64,000 bases of DNA, taken from Gelidibacter salicanalis (GTDB taxonomy: Bacteria; Bacteroidota; Bacteroidia; Flavobacteriales; Flavobacteriaceae). Both the position numbers and the translations under genes were made by a program. The stretch covers positions 558,001 through 622,000 of the forward strand of contig NZ_VORX01000003.1 of NCBI RefSeq assembly GCF_007997285.1, in the 5' to 3' direction. This document shows, in pieces, positions 24,690 to 33,208 of this stretch. The first letter of the stretch is position 1; the number at the start of each line of letters is the position of its first letter. The notes beneath the pieces were generated by a model, which did no database searches, was not told where the DNA came from, and saw nothing but the letters and a program-made list of their open reading frames with translations.

Positions 24690-26982
24690 AAGTCAAAGTT
24701 TTTTTTATGATTATGGCGTCATTGAGTACAAATGGTTTCGGAATCATCGTCTTTGGACGTTCCGGAATTCGAAATAATTCATTGGTCAAGAGATCAAAGG
24801 AGACTTCAAATACCTTGAACGTTGTTTTTTGAGTTGCCGGAACCGTAAAATTCAATTCTATAGTTTTGTGTTCGGTCACCATATAACTGAACAAACGGTC
24901 TTTTATGCGATCCGTAAAAACATGATCTTCTAGTGCGTTCTTTTCAATTTCCAAACCGTTGATGTTGAAGGAAATAAATTGATTTGAAGTATCGGCATAA
25001 AATTCTAAGGTATTCACAGCGCGCTGTGGCGAAATGAATACCTGCAGCTGTCGGACAGTTCCGATAATGGTATCTTTTTGGATGTCTATATAAGGTGTTT
25101 TTAGCGGTTTAATGATTGCTTTTTTACTGTAGGACAGTGATGTGCCATATTTACTTTCAAAGTTGATAGAAGCGGCGTCAAAGACCTCCGGCTCTTCAGT
25201 AAGATAGTCTTGGGTCCAAGTGTCTAGGATGTTATCGTAAGTTGCCCAATGTGCCACATCGTTATCGGCATCATATAAATAGACGAGGCTGTTTGGTTTT
25301 GGACGCTCTTCATTAAAATCAGATTGGAAATGTGCGGCTACAAAACATCCAAAAGCGGCAAAAAACAATAAGAACGCCCATCGATTTTTATAACGTGAAA
25401 ATCCGAAAACCGTAATACATAAGGAAAATATAAGTGAGACGAGAACCGTTGTCGCAACAATCATCTTAAGTCCGAGACCTACCGGAAACATTTTTATAAA
25501 TGGGGACATGATGAGCAACAATGGAAAGAGTAAAAAGGTCATCAGAATAATATCTGGACGCTTTTGTCGGATCAATACAAAAAGACTTAGCAATCCGAAA
25601 TAAACAGGAATGATAAAAAAGCTAGCGCCTTTTAGCTTCAAGGCTACGGCACCACAAATGATCAACCATAACACTAATGGCGGAACGGCTAAACTGGCAG
25701 TGTTTTCAGGTTTGTAAACTTTGTTATATAGCCACATGCAGACCGCTGTAGAGAAGAGTGCAAATACCCAAATATAGAGATGTCCATTATAAGGAAATCC
25801 ATGAAGAATCTCCCCGTATTGCGGATACAGTGCCAATAAGAATTTCCATCCAAAATAGCCTACAACACCGTTAATGAGCAGTGCGCCAATCCCCGGAAGG
25901 AAACCAAGAGCCATGTATTTGGCATTTAAGCTTCTTTTTTTGAGTCCGTAAAATACCAAGGCACAAAAGATAAGAATGGCCAAAATGAGCATTGGTAAAA
26001 TCCACGAATTTGGATAACTGACCATTTTAAAAAGAGGCACGTTAAAGTATACAGAATCTTCTGTACTCTTTAACGTGTTGAGGTTGGCATCCGAAAAATA
26101 ACTGAGCAAAGGCATCAAATAACTGCCCTGATGCTCTAAGGTGTTTCGGTCTAAACGCTCAAAGTTATCTAAGGCGGTATGATAGTCGTAGTGGTCATCT
26201 ATAAAGGCAAAATTAAGACCGTCAATATCGCCGTCTTCCCTGAAATAGGTCAGATCAGTATCATTAGGCAACATTTTATAAATGCTATAAGCCAAGGAAT
26301 TCGCGACAGGATACTCTGGATTAGCTTCTTTAAACCCAATAATCAAATTCTGATTTCCACCATTAGTTTCTATCAGCATATAACTCGGGCCGCCACTGCC
26401 TCGCGCTTCAAAATTTAATACGAGTCCGACGTCTTTGGCCCAGGGATGTTGATTCACAAAAATATCAGCACCGTTCAAGCCTAATTCTTCCGCATCAGAA
26501 AACAGAATAATAATGTCATTTTTAGGGGTTTTGCCTGTGCTCAAATAAGCGCGAATGCCTTCCAAGATTGTTACCACTCCTGAACCCGCATCACTAGCAC
26601 CAAAGGACGCGTGCGATTTGCTATCGTAGTGCGAGAGCAGGAGCAGGGCTTTAGAATTTGTACTGCCTTTAATGCGTGCTAATATATTTTTGGGTTTGAC
26701 AATGCTTCCCCATTTTTTATTTTGACTATACGCCTCCTGTACTTGGGTTTCCAATCCTAAATCATTCAAGGCAGTGATCAAATAGTTTTTGACCAATTCA
26801 TGCTCATCAGAACCCACATAGTGCGGTTTTTTGGTGATATTTTTGAGATGAATTAAAGCCCGTTCAGAAGAGAAGGCTGTTTTTTCAGTATTCAGATCAG
26901 AAATACGGGTGGGCATTAAAGCGAAAAAGCTCCAATAGATAGCCAAAATTATAAGGGCAAGTGAGATGGCTTTTTTAAGCAT
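24682..26982 (-). CDS. Membrane-anchored M28-family aminopeptidase
   Basis: A 766-residue protein. After an N-terminal membrane segment (~6-24) comes an M28 zinc peptidase domain (~30-300): LLLSHYDSKSH (first His/Asp), SDAGSGVVTILEGI (bridging Asp), FSDAEELGLNGA (Glu-Glu), NFEARGSGG and DDHYDYHTALDNFE (last His). The metal ligands of the family are all present. Eight or so hydrophobic segments follow (~325-560), then a C-terminal exported beta-rich domain. This architecture is the Fxna/ERMP1-like form seen in Bacteroidota. The active domain should face the periplasm. It is co-transcribed with the overlapping SDR gene. Confidence 0.9.
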   Translation of the reverse strand: MLKKAISLALIILAIYWSFFALMPTRISDLNTEKTAFSSERALIHLKNITKKPHYVGSDEHELVKNYLITALNDLGLETQVQEAYSQNKKWGSIVKPKNILARIKGSTNSKALLLLSHYDSKSHASFGASDAGSGVVTILEGIRAYLSTGKTPKNDIIILFSDAEELGLNGADIFVNQHPWAKDVGLVLNFEARGSGGPSYMLIETNGGNQNLIIGFKEANPEYPVANSLAYSIYKMLPNDTDLTYFREDGDIDGLNFAFIDDHYDYHTALDNFERLDRNTLEHQGSYLMPLLSYFSDANLNTLKSTEDSVYFNVPLFKMVSYPNSWILPMLILAILIFCALVFYGLKKRSLNAKYMALGFLPGIGALLINGVVGYFGWKFLLALYPQYGEILHGFPYNGHLYIWVFALFSTAVCMWLYNKVYKPENTASLAVPPLVLWLIICGAVALKLKGASFFIIPVYFGLLSLFVLIRQKRPDIILMTFLLFPLLLIMSPFIKMFPVGLGLKMIVATTVLVSLIFSLCITVFGFSRYKNRWAFLLFFAAFGCFVAAHFQSDFNEERPKPNSLVYLYDADNDVAHWATYDNILDTWTQDYLTEEPEVFDAASINFESKYGTSLSYSKKAIIKPLKTPYIDIQKDTIIGTVRQLQVFISPQRAVNTLEFYADTSNQFISFNINGLEIEKNALEDHVFTDRIKDRLFSYMVTEHKTIELNFTVPATQKTTFKVFEVSFDLLTNELFRIPERPKTMIPKPFVLNDAIIIKKTLTFE

Positions 26983-27014
26983 AATTCGTCAGTTTGGTTG
27001 GTAGGTTAAATCTA

Positions 27015-27022
27015 CAAAATTA
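27015..27022 (-). promoter_or_regulatory. -7 promoter box of the M28 operon
   Basis: TAATTTTG on the minus strand matches TAnnTTTG, 32 bases before the M28 start codon. Confidence 0.45.
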
Positions 27023-27093
27023 ATTTGGTGTAATTCGGTTTAGGTTAAATGGGGAATTATCGTTAAATTTAAAGTTCACTAAATTAATAAGTT

Positions 27094-27588
27094 ATGGCGA
27101 TAAAGAGTTTTCAAGGCGCACGAAAGCAGCAGCAAAAAGGCACCACACAGTTGCCTTGTAGAGTGTGCGATTATATGACCACAGACCTGATTACATTTAG
27201 AACCGATCAGAAAGTAATTGAGGTGGTAGAAATCCTGATTAAGAATAAAATTTCGGGTGGTCCCGTAGTTAACGCCCAAAATGAATTGGTCGGAATAATA
27301 TCAGAAGGCGATTGTTTAAAACAAATTAGCGAAAGCAGGTATTACAATATGCCTATGGAAGATGATACCGTGGAACAGCGCATGGTTAAAAATGTAGAAA
27401 CTTTAGACGGGAATATGAATGTTTTTGATGCTGCCAACGTGTTTTTAGAATCCAAACACCGCCGCTTCCCGATTTTAGAGAACGGCAAATTAGTGGGGCA
27501 AATCAGTCAAAAGGATATTTTAATGGCCGCCTTAGAAATGAAGGGGGATAATTGGAATTCAACCACTCGAACAAGTAATAACGGATAA
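27094..27588 (+). CDS. Protein with two CBS domains
   Basis: A 164-residue cytoplasmic protein built of a CBS pair: the first at ~25-80 (VCDYMTTDLITFRTDQKVIEVVEILI, then ISGGPVVNAQNELVGIISEGDCL) and the second at ~95-150 (VKNVETLDGNMNVFDAANVF, then HRRFPILENGKLVGQISQKDIL). Such pairs bind adenine nucleotides and report energy state to partners. It has no attached catalytic domain. The gene is divergent from the M28 operon. The basic N-terminus (SFQGARKQQQKG) is not conserved in type. Confidence 0.88.
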   Translation: MAIKSFQGARKQQQKGTTQLPCRVCDYMTTDLITFRTDQKVIEVVEILIKNKISGGPVVNAQNELVGIISEGDCLKQISESRYYNMPMEDDTVEQRMVKNVETLDGNMNVFDAANVFLESKHRRFPILENGKLVGQISQKDILMAALEMKGDNWNSTTRTSNNG

Positions 27589-27628
27589 TCAATCCTAAGA
27601 AACTTTTAATTATTTGGAAGAAAATTTC

Positions 27629-28366
27629 ATGAGAAACTTTGTTTTATGTCTTTGTGGTTTGGTGTTGCTAACCTGTTCTCCAAAAGATGCAGACGAGCCG
27701 CCCGAAACATTTTCCACGCTTACCTATACTTTGATGGAGAAAAACGATACTTCAAAAGTCGTGTATAGACAAAATTACGCAATGGATGAAGAAGGCAAAG
27801 TAATTTCGGAAGATTACACCAACTTCCTTTTTCCTCAGCACAGTCGGGTTAGTTATTTTGAATATAACACTAAAGGTCAGTTGGTTAAAGAGATTAGCGA
27901 TGGAATGGTTCATAAATCAATTTTGTGGACTAACAATGTTGCAGAAGTGTTAAATGCAAAAGACGAAAAAATAGCAGAGTTTACGTTTGATGGCGATATG
28001 CTTACGTCTTATAAAACCCAATTTAACACCAGTCATGAGCGCCATATAAGCCTAATTTATGATTCTAATAAGAACATACAGTCATTAAATGTTGACGGGG
28101 AGACGAAAATTGAGTATTTAGATTATGATACAAGTAAAAGAAATCCTTTAAATCTGATTAAATCCATTGGGATTTTAAGAATAGATTACAAGCCGTTTTT
28201 TACGAATATCTTTAGTGTTGAAAAAGTTTATCCGTTTGAAGGCGATGATTATAGCGTTCCTATGTCTTTTTATGATTACCGATACACTTTTGATTCAGAA
28301 CAAAGAGTTTTTAAAATTGAAGATGATAAATCTGCTATATACATAAGTCAGTTTGAATATCAATAG
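27629..28366 (+). CDS. Putative lipoprotein of unknown function
   Basis: A 245-residue exported protein. The signal FVLCLCGLVLLTCS contains the lipobox with Cys at ~17. The mature part has short beta-hairpin repeats of the YD type (SYFEYNTKGQLVKEISDG; FTFDGDMLTSYKTQFN; RYTFDSEQRVFKIEDD), as in flavobacterial DUF4595-like lipoproteins. ATG 27629 is chosen over a TTG 15 bases upstream because it gives a normal signal peptide. Function is unknown. It ends 11 bases from the convergent zinc-ribbon gene. Confidence 0.7.
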   Translation: MRNFVLCLCGLVLLTCSPKDADEPPETFSTLTYTLMEKNDTSKVVYRQNYAMDEEGKVISEDYTNFLFPQHSRVSYFEYNTKGQLVKEISDGMVHKSILWTNNVAEVLNAKDEKIAEFTFDGDMLTSYKTQFNTSHERHISLIYDSNKNIQSLNVDGETKIEYLDYDTSKRNPLNLIKSIGILRIDYKPFFTNIFSVEKVYPFEGDDYSVPMSFYDYRYTFDSEQRVFKIEDDKSAIYISQFEYQ

Positions 28367-28377
28367 GATCTGTAAAA

Positions 28378-28728
28378 CTAACTCTCCCGTTTAACCAAGG
28401 CATAATAATCCCCTTCAATAGGCAAATAGCCTTGGTCATAAACAAAGTAATACACCGTACCTATCTTGGTGGTGTAGATGCTTGTGAAGTAGTTAAAATC
28501 AAAACCTTTTTCGATAAGTTTCCCACGGGAAACTTTTGTTTTTTGCTCTGGATTTAAACTTTCCAAAATCCGATAATTTTTACGCAACCTGTTATTGGTG
28601 TTTCTAATAAGGTTTTTGCTGTCTTTATTGATGGTATTGTTATAGGAATTTCTACAGGCATCACTGCAGAATTTTTTATCGGTTCTCCCGATAATCTTGT
28701 CGCCACATTCTAAACATTCTTTGTTCAT
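28378..28728 (-). CDS. Zinc-ribbon protein of unknown function
   Basis: A 116-residue protein beginning with a treble-clef type zinc site, CLECGDKIIGRTDKKFCSDAC (Cys-x2-Cys ... Cys-x3-Cys, residues 5-25). A basic helix (NSYNNTINKDSKNLIRNTNNRLRKNY) and a small beta region (FDFNYFTSIYTTKIGTVYYF) follow. This form is common in Flavobacteriia as a conserved protein without known function; nucleic acid contact is a guess from the basic helix. It is probably monocistronic. Confidence 0.75.
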   Translation of the reverse strand: MNKECLECGDKIIGRTDKKFCSDACRNSYNNTINKDSKNLIRNTNNRLRKNYRILESLNPEQKTKVSRGKLIEKGFDFNYFTSIYTTKIGTVYYFVYDQGYLPIEGDYYALVKRES

Positions 28729-28788
28729 GTTATGGGTTTGAGGTTGTTGTTAGGGTATTAAAGATATACTTTCTTTCTGTATTTTAAA

Positions 28789-29433
28789 TTACAATCCTTT
28801 TGAAAGAATCAGGGTATTGGTGTTATTGACTTTTTCAAAGACTTCCGTGTGATATTTATGGGATTTTAAAAATTCAATCACTGCAATAAGCGCAGTACTT
28901 TTTGTTTTTTCTAAGGAGGCATTAAACAAGATGGCGCCGTTACTGGTTGAAGCCGTGAGAACCTGTTTCCAAAACGGGAGCGCTAAAAAGGGCATAGGCA
29001 CTTCCGTATCAATAAATAAATCGATGATGATTAAATCATAACGATTATTGTTGGTCTGCATATAATGTAATGCATCCTCACAAACTACATGCAAATGCGC
29101 ATCGTCTTTCAAGTTAAATTCGTTTTTGGCAATATCAATTACTACGGGATCGATATCCACGGCCGTAATGGTTTTTGAATATGAAAAATCGTGGCGCAAA
29201 GTTTCAACTACGCTGCCGCCTCCTAGACCTAAAAGCAAAACAGAATTGACTTGCTTTAGATTGATTTTTTCTAAACCAAATTTTAAAATCCGTTGTAAGG
29301 AGCCATAAGAATAATTGGCGTTTTTGGTGTCGAGATGCTTTCTGCCATTGTACCAGGTAATTTCTAAAGTGCCACTATGGTCTGAGTGCACTTTTTTTGT
29401 AAGAGGGTAGAAATAACTGAGAAGCTTTGCCAT
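28789..29433 (-). CDS. Spermidine-synthase-like SAM-dependent methyltransferase-fold protein
   Basis: A 214-residue Rossmann protein of the spermidine synthase type. An N-terminal strand region contains YGSLQRILKFGLEKI, followed by the nucleotide loop VLLLGLGGGSVVETL (~residues 62-76), ITAVDIDPVVIDIAKNEF (acidic ribose ligand) and a late YDLIIIDLFIDTEVP (~130). It lacks the full polyamine-binding loop of true SpeE and is shorter (usual ~280), so the substrate is uncertain. A -7 box lies only 4 bases before the ATG, suggesting a leaderless mRNA. It is divergent from ssb. Confidence 0.78.
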   Translation of the reverse strand: MAKLLSYFYPLTKKVHSDHSGTLEITWYNGRKHLDTKNANYSYGSLQRILKFGLEKINLKQVNSVLLLGLGGGSVVETLRHDFSYSKTITAVDIDPVVIDIAKNEFNLKDDAHLHVVCEDALHYMQTNNNRYDLIIIDLFIDTEVPMPFLALPFWKQVLTASTSNGAILFNASLEKTKSTALIAVIEFLKSHKYHTEVFEKVNNTNTLILSKGL

Positions 29434-29437
29434 GACT

Positions 29438-29445
29438 CAAATATA
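29438..29445 (-). promoter_or_regulatory. -7 box immediately before the start codon
   Basis: TATATTTG on the minus strand matches TAnnTTTG and ends 4 bases before the ATG at 29433. If used, transcription would begin at or next to the start codon. Confidence 0.45.
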
Positions 29446-29470
29446 GTGTTTTAATGGTCTGATTTACCCG

Positions 29471-29501
29471 TTTACAAACGACTACAAATATTTACAAACG
29501 A
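29471..29501. promoter_or_regulatory. Direct repeat TTTACAAACGA, 20-bp spacing
   Basis: TTTACAAACGA occurs at 29471-29481 and again at 29491-29501, exactly 20 bp (two helical turns) apart, between two divergent genes. The first copy extends to the palindrome CGTTT-AC-AAACG. It is a candidate binding site for a dimeric regulator. Confidence 0.45.
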
Positions 29502-29615
29502 TTTTAAATAGTTAACTACCGATTAACATTAGGATCCTGTCACATCTTTGCCATGTTGAATTGACCGAACGATATTCAATAGTATTAACTGTTTAACCTT
29601 TAAATTTTAGAACTC

Positions 29616-29951
29616 ATGAACGCATTAAGAAACACAGTACAGTTGATTGGAAGATTAGGACAAGATCCAGAAATCGTAAGTTTCCCTGATGGAAACAAAA
29701 TTGCTAAATTCTCTATGGCTACTGATGACAGTTACAAAGACAAAAGTGGCACCAAAGTGGAGCGTACGTATTGGCATAACGTAGTTGTTAGAGGTGGATT
29801 GGTAGACGTGGTTGAAAAATATGTCGCCAAAGGCAAGGAGATCGCCATTGAGGGCAAATTGACCAACCGCTCTTGGGATGACAAAGATGGACATAAGCAG
29901 TATATGACAGAAATTCAGTGTAATGAACTGCTGATGTTGGGAGGGAAATAA
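29616..29951 (+). CDS. ssb: Single-stranded DNA-binding protein, short form
   Basis: A 111-residue OB-fold protein with the SSB signatures RNTVQLIGRLGQDPE (N-terminal), KFSMATDDSY, a WHNVVVRGGLVDVVEKYVAKGKEIAIEGKL core, then RSWDDKDGHKQYMTEI. It ends in MLGGK and lacks the glycine-rich linker and acidic tip (DDxPF) by which full-length SSB recruits repair enzymes. It may be the second, shorter SSB that many flavobacteria have, or one specialised for competence or plasmid-type roles. A CATCTTTG sequence at 29543-29550, one base off the -7 consensus, may be its promoter. A terminator follows. Confidence 0.92.
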   Translation: MNALRNTVQLIGRLGQDPEIVSFPDGNKIAKFSMATDDSYKDKSGTKVERTYWHNVVVRGGLVDVVEKYVAKGKEIAIEGKLTNRSWDDKDGHKQYMTEIQCNELLMLGGK

Positions 29952-29972
29952 CACGCCAATCCCAATAGTATA

Positions 29973-30019
29973 AAATTCCAAATTCCAATTGGTACCAGTT
30001 GGGGCTTGGAATTTTTTTT
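29973..30019 (+). terminator. Terminator of ssb
   Basis: Stem AAATTCCAA/TTGGAATTT (29973-29981 with 30006-30014), enclosing a smaller CCAATTGG-type palindrome and followed by a run of T. Confidence 0.75.
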
Positions 30020-30030
30020 GGTTATTATTT

Positions 30031-30933
30031 TTAAAAATAGAGCTCTTGAGCCAATCGAAACGTGTTGGCATGTGCTTCAATAATTATTTTGATATCTGGC
30101 GAATAGCCGCCGCCCATACTACACATTAGAGGAATGTTGTGGTCTTTGCAGGTTTGTAGGACATAGCGGTCGCGCGCTTTGCATCCTTCTATAGATAAAC
30201 TTAATTTTCCTAGTTTATCGGAAGCAATCACATCTACCCCGCTCAGATAATAGATAAAATCGGGTTGTTCATCAGTAATTAATTTTTGCAAGGAGTCTTT
30301 TAAAATCGAAAGGTAGGTGTCGTCGTCACAACCATTTTCGAGCGCAATGTCCAAATCACTTTCTTCTTTTTTGAAGGGATAATTGCCCCTCCCGTGGATA
30401 GAAAAAGTAAAAACGGAAGGATCATCCTGAAAAATTTTTGCGGTACCATTGCCTTGGTGCACATCCAAATCAACAATCAAGATTTTCTTAGCCAAGCCTT
30501 TATCTTGCAAATAACGGGCGCCAATAGCTTGATCATTTAGCATGCAAAACCCTTCGCCGCTATTAGAATAAGCGTGATGAGTGCCACCAGCAATATTCAT
30601 CGCGATGCCAAATTTTAGAGCAAATTCACTTGCTTTCATAGTGCCATCGGCAATCATCACCTCGCGTTTTACCAAGCTCTCACTCAATGGAAATCCGATT
30701 TTCCGAACCGCCTTGGCATCGAGGGTTAGATTTTTAAGTTGATTGTAATAGTCGGGGGTATGCACTCTTAAAATTGGAGCATCATTTGGAACTACAGGTT
30801 CAAAAAAATTGGCCTTGGTGCAGGTGCCTTCATATATTAATTGTTCTGGCAACAATTCATATTTAAGCATCGGGAACCGATGACCTTCAGGTAACGAATG
30901 TTTGTAAATAGGATGAAATGCTATTTTAAGCAT
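30031..30933 (-). CDS. Histone-deacetylase-family hydrolase
   Basis: A 300-residue zinc hydrolase of the arginase/deacetylase fold. Active-site pieces are GGTHHAYSNSGEGFCMLND (tandem His, ~130-150), ILIVDLDVHQGNGTAKIF (Asp/His ligands, ~170), FTFSIHGRGNYPF and LSGVDVIASDKLG (third Asp, ~245). All metal ligands are present. Bacterial members remove acetyl groups from small molecules such as polyamines or from proteins; the substrate is unknown here. The minus-strand PiT-like gene ends upstream within 70 bases of the start, so the two may be co-transcribed. Confidence 0.88.
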   Translation of the reverse strand: MLKIAFHPIYKHSLPEGHRFPMLKYELLPEQLIYEGTCTKANFFEPVVPNDAPILRVHTPDYYNQLKNLTLDAKAVRKIGFPLSESLVKREVMIADGTMKASEFALKFGIAMNIAGGTHHAYSNSGEGFCMLNDQAIGARYLQDKGLAKKILIVDLDVHQGNGTAKIFQDDPSVFTFSIHGRGNYPFKKEESDLDIALENGCDDDTYLSILKDSLQKLITDEQPDFIYYLSGVDVIASDKLGKLSLSIEGCKARDRYVLQTCKDHNIPLMCSMGGGYSPDIKIIIEAHANTFRLAQELYF

Positions 30934-31001
30934 GAGAGTTTAACTTACGACTGAACTTGTTTTGTATTGGTCTTCAAACAGAAATGCGCAAATTATAAAA
31001 T

Positions 31002-31952
31002 CTATTTTAGATATTGAATGATAAATGCAATAACCACGCTGACCATTAATCCGATGTTTACTTTTCCTAAGTCTTTGGCGATAATGATATAGGTGTATTT
31101 GATTTTATTTTTGTTGAGCAAATACGTCATTGCCAATTCTCTACCCGCCAAAATCCCTATAAAAACCCAAGTAGTGCTCATTGGAACGGTGTTGAGGTTT
31201 CCAAAAATGAACAAGAAAACTCCATAGATAAGATCGATGATGGTTGCAGATCGGATGTTTTTGGTATTCGATTTCTGATTCACAATTTCTTGAATCTTGC
31301 CGCCTCGTTTCTTGAAAATATAAGCCATAAGTACGAGAATAACACTCAGTGCTAACAGTAATTCAGTCAACGAAAGTTGTCGCGGAAGAAAAACGAAAAT
31401 ATTGGCAAAATCCTGGATGAGCCATTGCGACCATAAGAACCCGGTAGAAATCCATTGGGCTACCAACCAATAGTGTTTGCGGGAATGTTTGTCTAACTTT
31501 TCTAAGGATAAAGGCGATTCAAATTTTTTCGAAATGATTACATACACCACAATGGCAAAAACAAAAGACAATGCGTATCCATAAACCGATTTTAAAATCA
31601 TCTTTTCGATAATCTGACCAGTGGAAAACACACTAAGAATCATAAACGTGGTGCTGACAGGAATTCCTATCCTCGTAATAACTAATAAAGTTAAAGGTGC
31701 TAACAAAAGCCACCATTCCATGTTTTCGGGTAGAGGAATATTAAGCAATCGACCATAGGAAACGTCACCCGAGTGGGTCACCCATCCATAGATTAAAGTG
31801 GCAGATAAAATAGTAACAGCAAACAGCCATAACCACCACCATTTTAAATTGTGATTGGAGGCCATAAACGTGCCCAATGTTTGGATCACGTCGTTTGCAA
31901 TTACAGCATAGGCACAAATTATAAACCCGATAGCTCCAATCATTAATTCCAT
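31002..31952 (-). CDS. PiT-like membrane protein of unknown substrate
   Basis: A 316-residue membrane protein with about nine hydrophobic segments. The two halves each carry a degenerate phosphate-permease motif: YAVIANDVIQTLGTFM (~16-31) and GIPVSTTFMILSVFS (~95-110) in the first; WLIQDFANIFVFLP (~177-190) and NTVPMSTTWVFIGILAGRE (~253-271) in the second. The inverted-repeat layout and the (P)xSTT motifs match the PiT (inorganic phosphate transporter) superfamily, although it is shorter than usual. Phosphate or sulfate transport is possible but unproven. A -7 box lies 22 bases upstream. Confidence 0.68.
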   Translation of the reverse strand: MELMIGAIGFIICAYAVIANDVIQTLGTFMASNHNLKWWWLWLFAVTILSATLIYGWVTHSGDVSYGRLLNIPLPENMEWWLLLAPLTLLVITRIGIPVSTTFMILSVFSTGQIIEKMILKSVYGYALSFVFAIVVYVIISKKFESPLSLEKLDKHSRKHYWLVAQWISTGFLWSQWLIQDFANIFVFLPRQLSLTELLLALSVILVLMAYIFKKRGGKIQEIVNQKSNTKNIRSATIIDLIYGVFLFIFGNLNTVPMSTTWVFIGILAGRELAMTYLLNKNKIKYTYIIIAKDLGKVNIGLMVSVVIAFIIQYLK

Positions 31953-31974
31953 AGGAATGTGTATTTTATTTAAG

Positions 31975-31982
31975 CAAATGTA
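31975..31982 (-). promoter_or_regulatory. -7 promoter box of the PiT-like gene
   Basis: TACATTTG on the minus strand matches TAnnTTTG, 22 bases before the ATG at 31952. Confidence 0.5.
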
Positions 31983-32075
31983 TTTCTGTTCCTACCATCA
32001 CATGTTAAGGTAACGTTATTTAATTGTAAGGAAATAAAATTAACTTGTTTTGGATTTTTTAACATGACATTGATA

Positions 32076-32083
32076 TACCTTTG
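32076..32083 (+). promoter_or_regulatory. -7 promoter box of the gene at 32101
   Basis: TACCTTTG matches TAnnTTTG and lies 17 bases before the ATG at 32101. Confidence 0.5.
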
Positions 32084-32100
32084 TACTTTAGAATGTTATA

Positions 32101-32445
32101 ATGTTCACTATTAAAGGCGCCATATTTTATGTTTTAGGATGGGTGATGTTGCTAGGGTCTTCTGATCTGACAGCTTCATCAGTGTCATCTTATATGCCAG
32201 TGGATACTATTGTAGCGTCACAGGATCATGACCATGTGCCGTTTACTTTTGATGCGGTTATTGACTTCAATCAATCGTTTACCTATGAAGTTCCAGGAGT
32301 AAAACTTATTCCACAGCCTTATAAGCCTAGTGAAAACAACATTACGCCTTTAAACTATCAGCTTTCATATTACGCTATTGGCCAGCAAATAGTGGTCAAA
32401 CTATCTACAAAAGCCATTATTTTCCCATTTCACTGGTTTACATAG
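32101..32445 (+). CDS. Small exported protein of unknown function
   Basis: A 114-residue protein with a hydrophobic N-terminus (GAIFYVLGWVMLLGSS, residues ~6-21) that could be a signal peptide or anchor. A DHDHVPFTFDAVIDFNQSF segment follows, then a beta-rich end (LNYQLSYYAIGQQIVVKLS) and an aromatic tail (IIFPFHWFT). No family is recognised. It stands 81 bases before another envelope-type gene in the same direction and has its own -7 box. Confidence 0.6.
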   Translation: MFTIKGAIFYVLGWVMLLGSSDLTASSVSSYMPVDTIVASQDHDHVPFTFDAVIDFNQSFTYEVPGVKLIPQPYKPSENNITPLNYQLSYYAIGQQIVVKLSTKAIIFPFHWFT

Positions 32446-32526
32446 ACACTTATTTTTTTAAAAAATAAAACATGAGGTGTTTCATTACACCCTAATCCGT
32501 CTGTCAATAATTTAAAATTTAAACCA

Positions 32527-33030
32527 ATGCATATATCAATGAATTTGGTGATGATCCTTGTATCATTACTCGTTATCGTACCCGTAGTTTTATTCGTCTT
32601 AGCAGATAAATCAGGAATGTCGAAAAACAAAAAAACTTTTGATGCTGTTGCAAAAGCAAACAATGTGCAATTTACAACCCAAGACATCTGGAATAATACT
32701 TGCTTGGGGCATCAGGAACACGGAAATATACTATTGTATATCAATACACAAAATCCAGAACCTAAAATCCAAAAGATTAATTTGGATGAGGTCAGAAAAT
32801 GCAGCATTACTAAAATTACTAAAGATTATACCAATGGTGATAAGCAGTATTCTGAGTTGTCTAGACTCGATTTGGAGTTTAGCTTTATCTCAAATCGTCA
32901 ACCTGAAGTCCTGACTTTGTTTAATGCTGAAGATAATTTCTCGCAAAATCAAGAGCAGGCGCGTGCCGAAAAATGGTTGGCATTCATTGAAAAGCAAAGA
33001 AATTCTAAAAGTAAGAATGTAGCCGCATAA
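32527..33030 (+). CDS. Membrane-anchored protein of unknown function
   Basis: A 167-residue protein with one N-terminal membrane segment (LVMILVSLLVIVPVVLFVLA, ~7-26) and a soluble rest that faces the cytoplasm if the basic SKNKK stretch stays inside. The soluble part has a strand-rich core (LGHQEHGNILLYINTQN, then KIQKINLDEVRKCSI) and ends in a charged helix (NQEQARAEKWLAFIEKQ). I recognise no domain. A strong terminator follows, so it and the preceding gene may be one unit. Confidence 0.65.
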   Translation: MHISMNLVMILVSLLVIVPVVLFVLADKSGMSKNKKTFDAVAKANNVQFTTQDIWNNTCLGHQEHGNILLYINTQNPEPKIQKINLDEVRKCSITKITKDYTNGDKQYSELSRLDLEFSFISNRQPEVLTLFNAEDNFSQNQEQARAEKWLAFIEKQRNSKSKNVAA

Positions 33031-33042
33031 TGTGCGTCACTT

Positions 33043-33091
33043 AAAAAGCCATTTCTATTTCATTTGTATTGTAAAATAGAAGTGGCTTTTA
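33043..33091 (+). terminator. Terminator behind the gene at 32527
   Basis: A long stem, AAAAGCCA...TCTATTT (33044-33060) with AAATAGAAGTGGCTTTT (33074-33090), containing one G-T pair and T-rich on exit. Confidence 0.8.
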
Positions 33092-33208
33092 CTTTCTTTT
33101 TCGTCTTCGTGGAAGTCTTAATGTCTTATCTGAAACTAGTTTAGAAAATAATTTGGACGGCCTGTGTTGTGTCAATTTTTCCACTACATTTACTTCATAA
33201 TATAAGCT

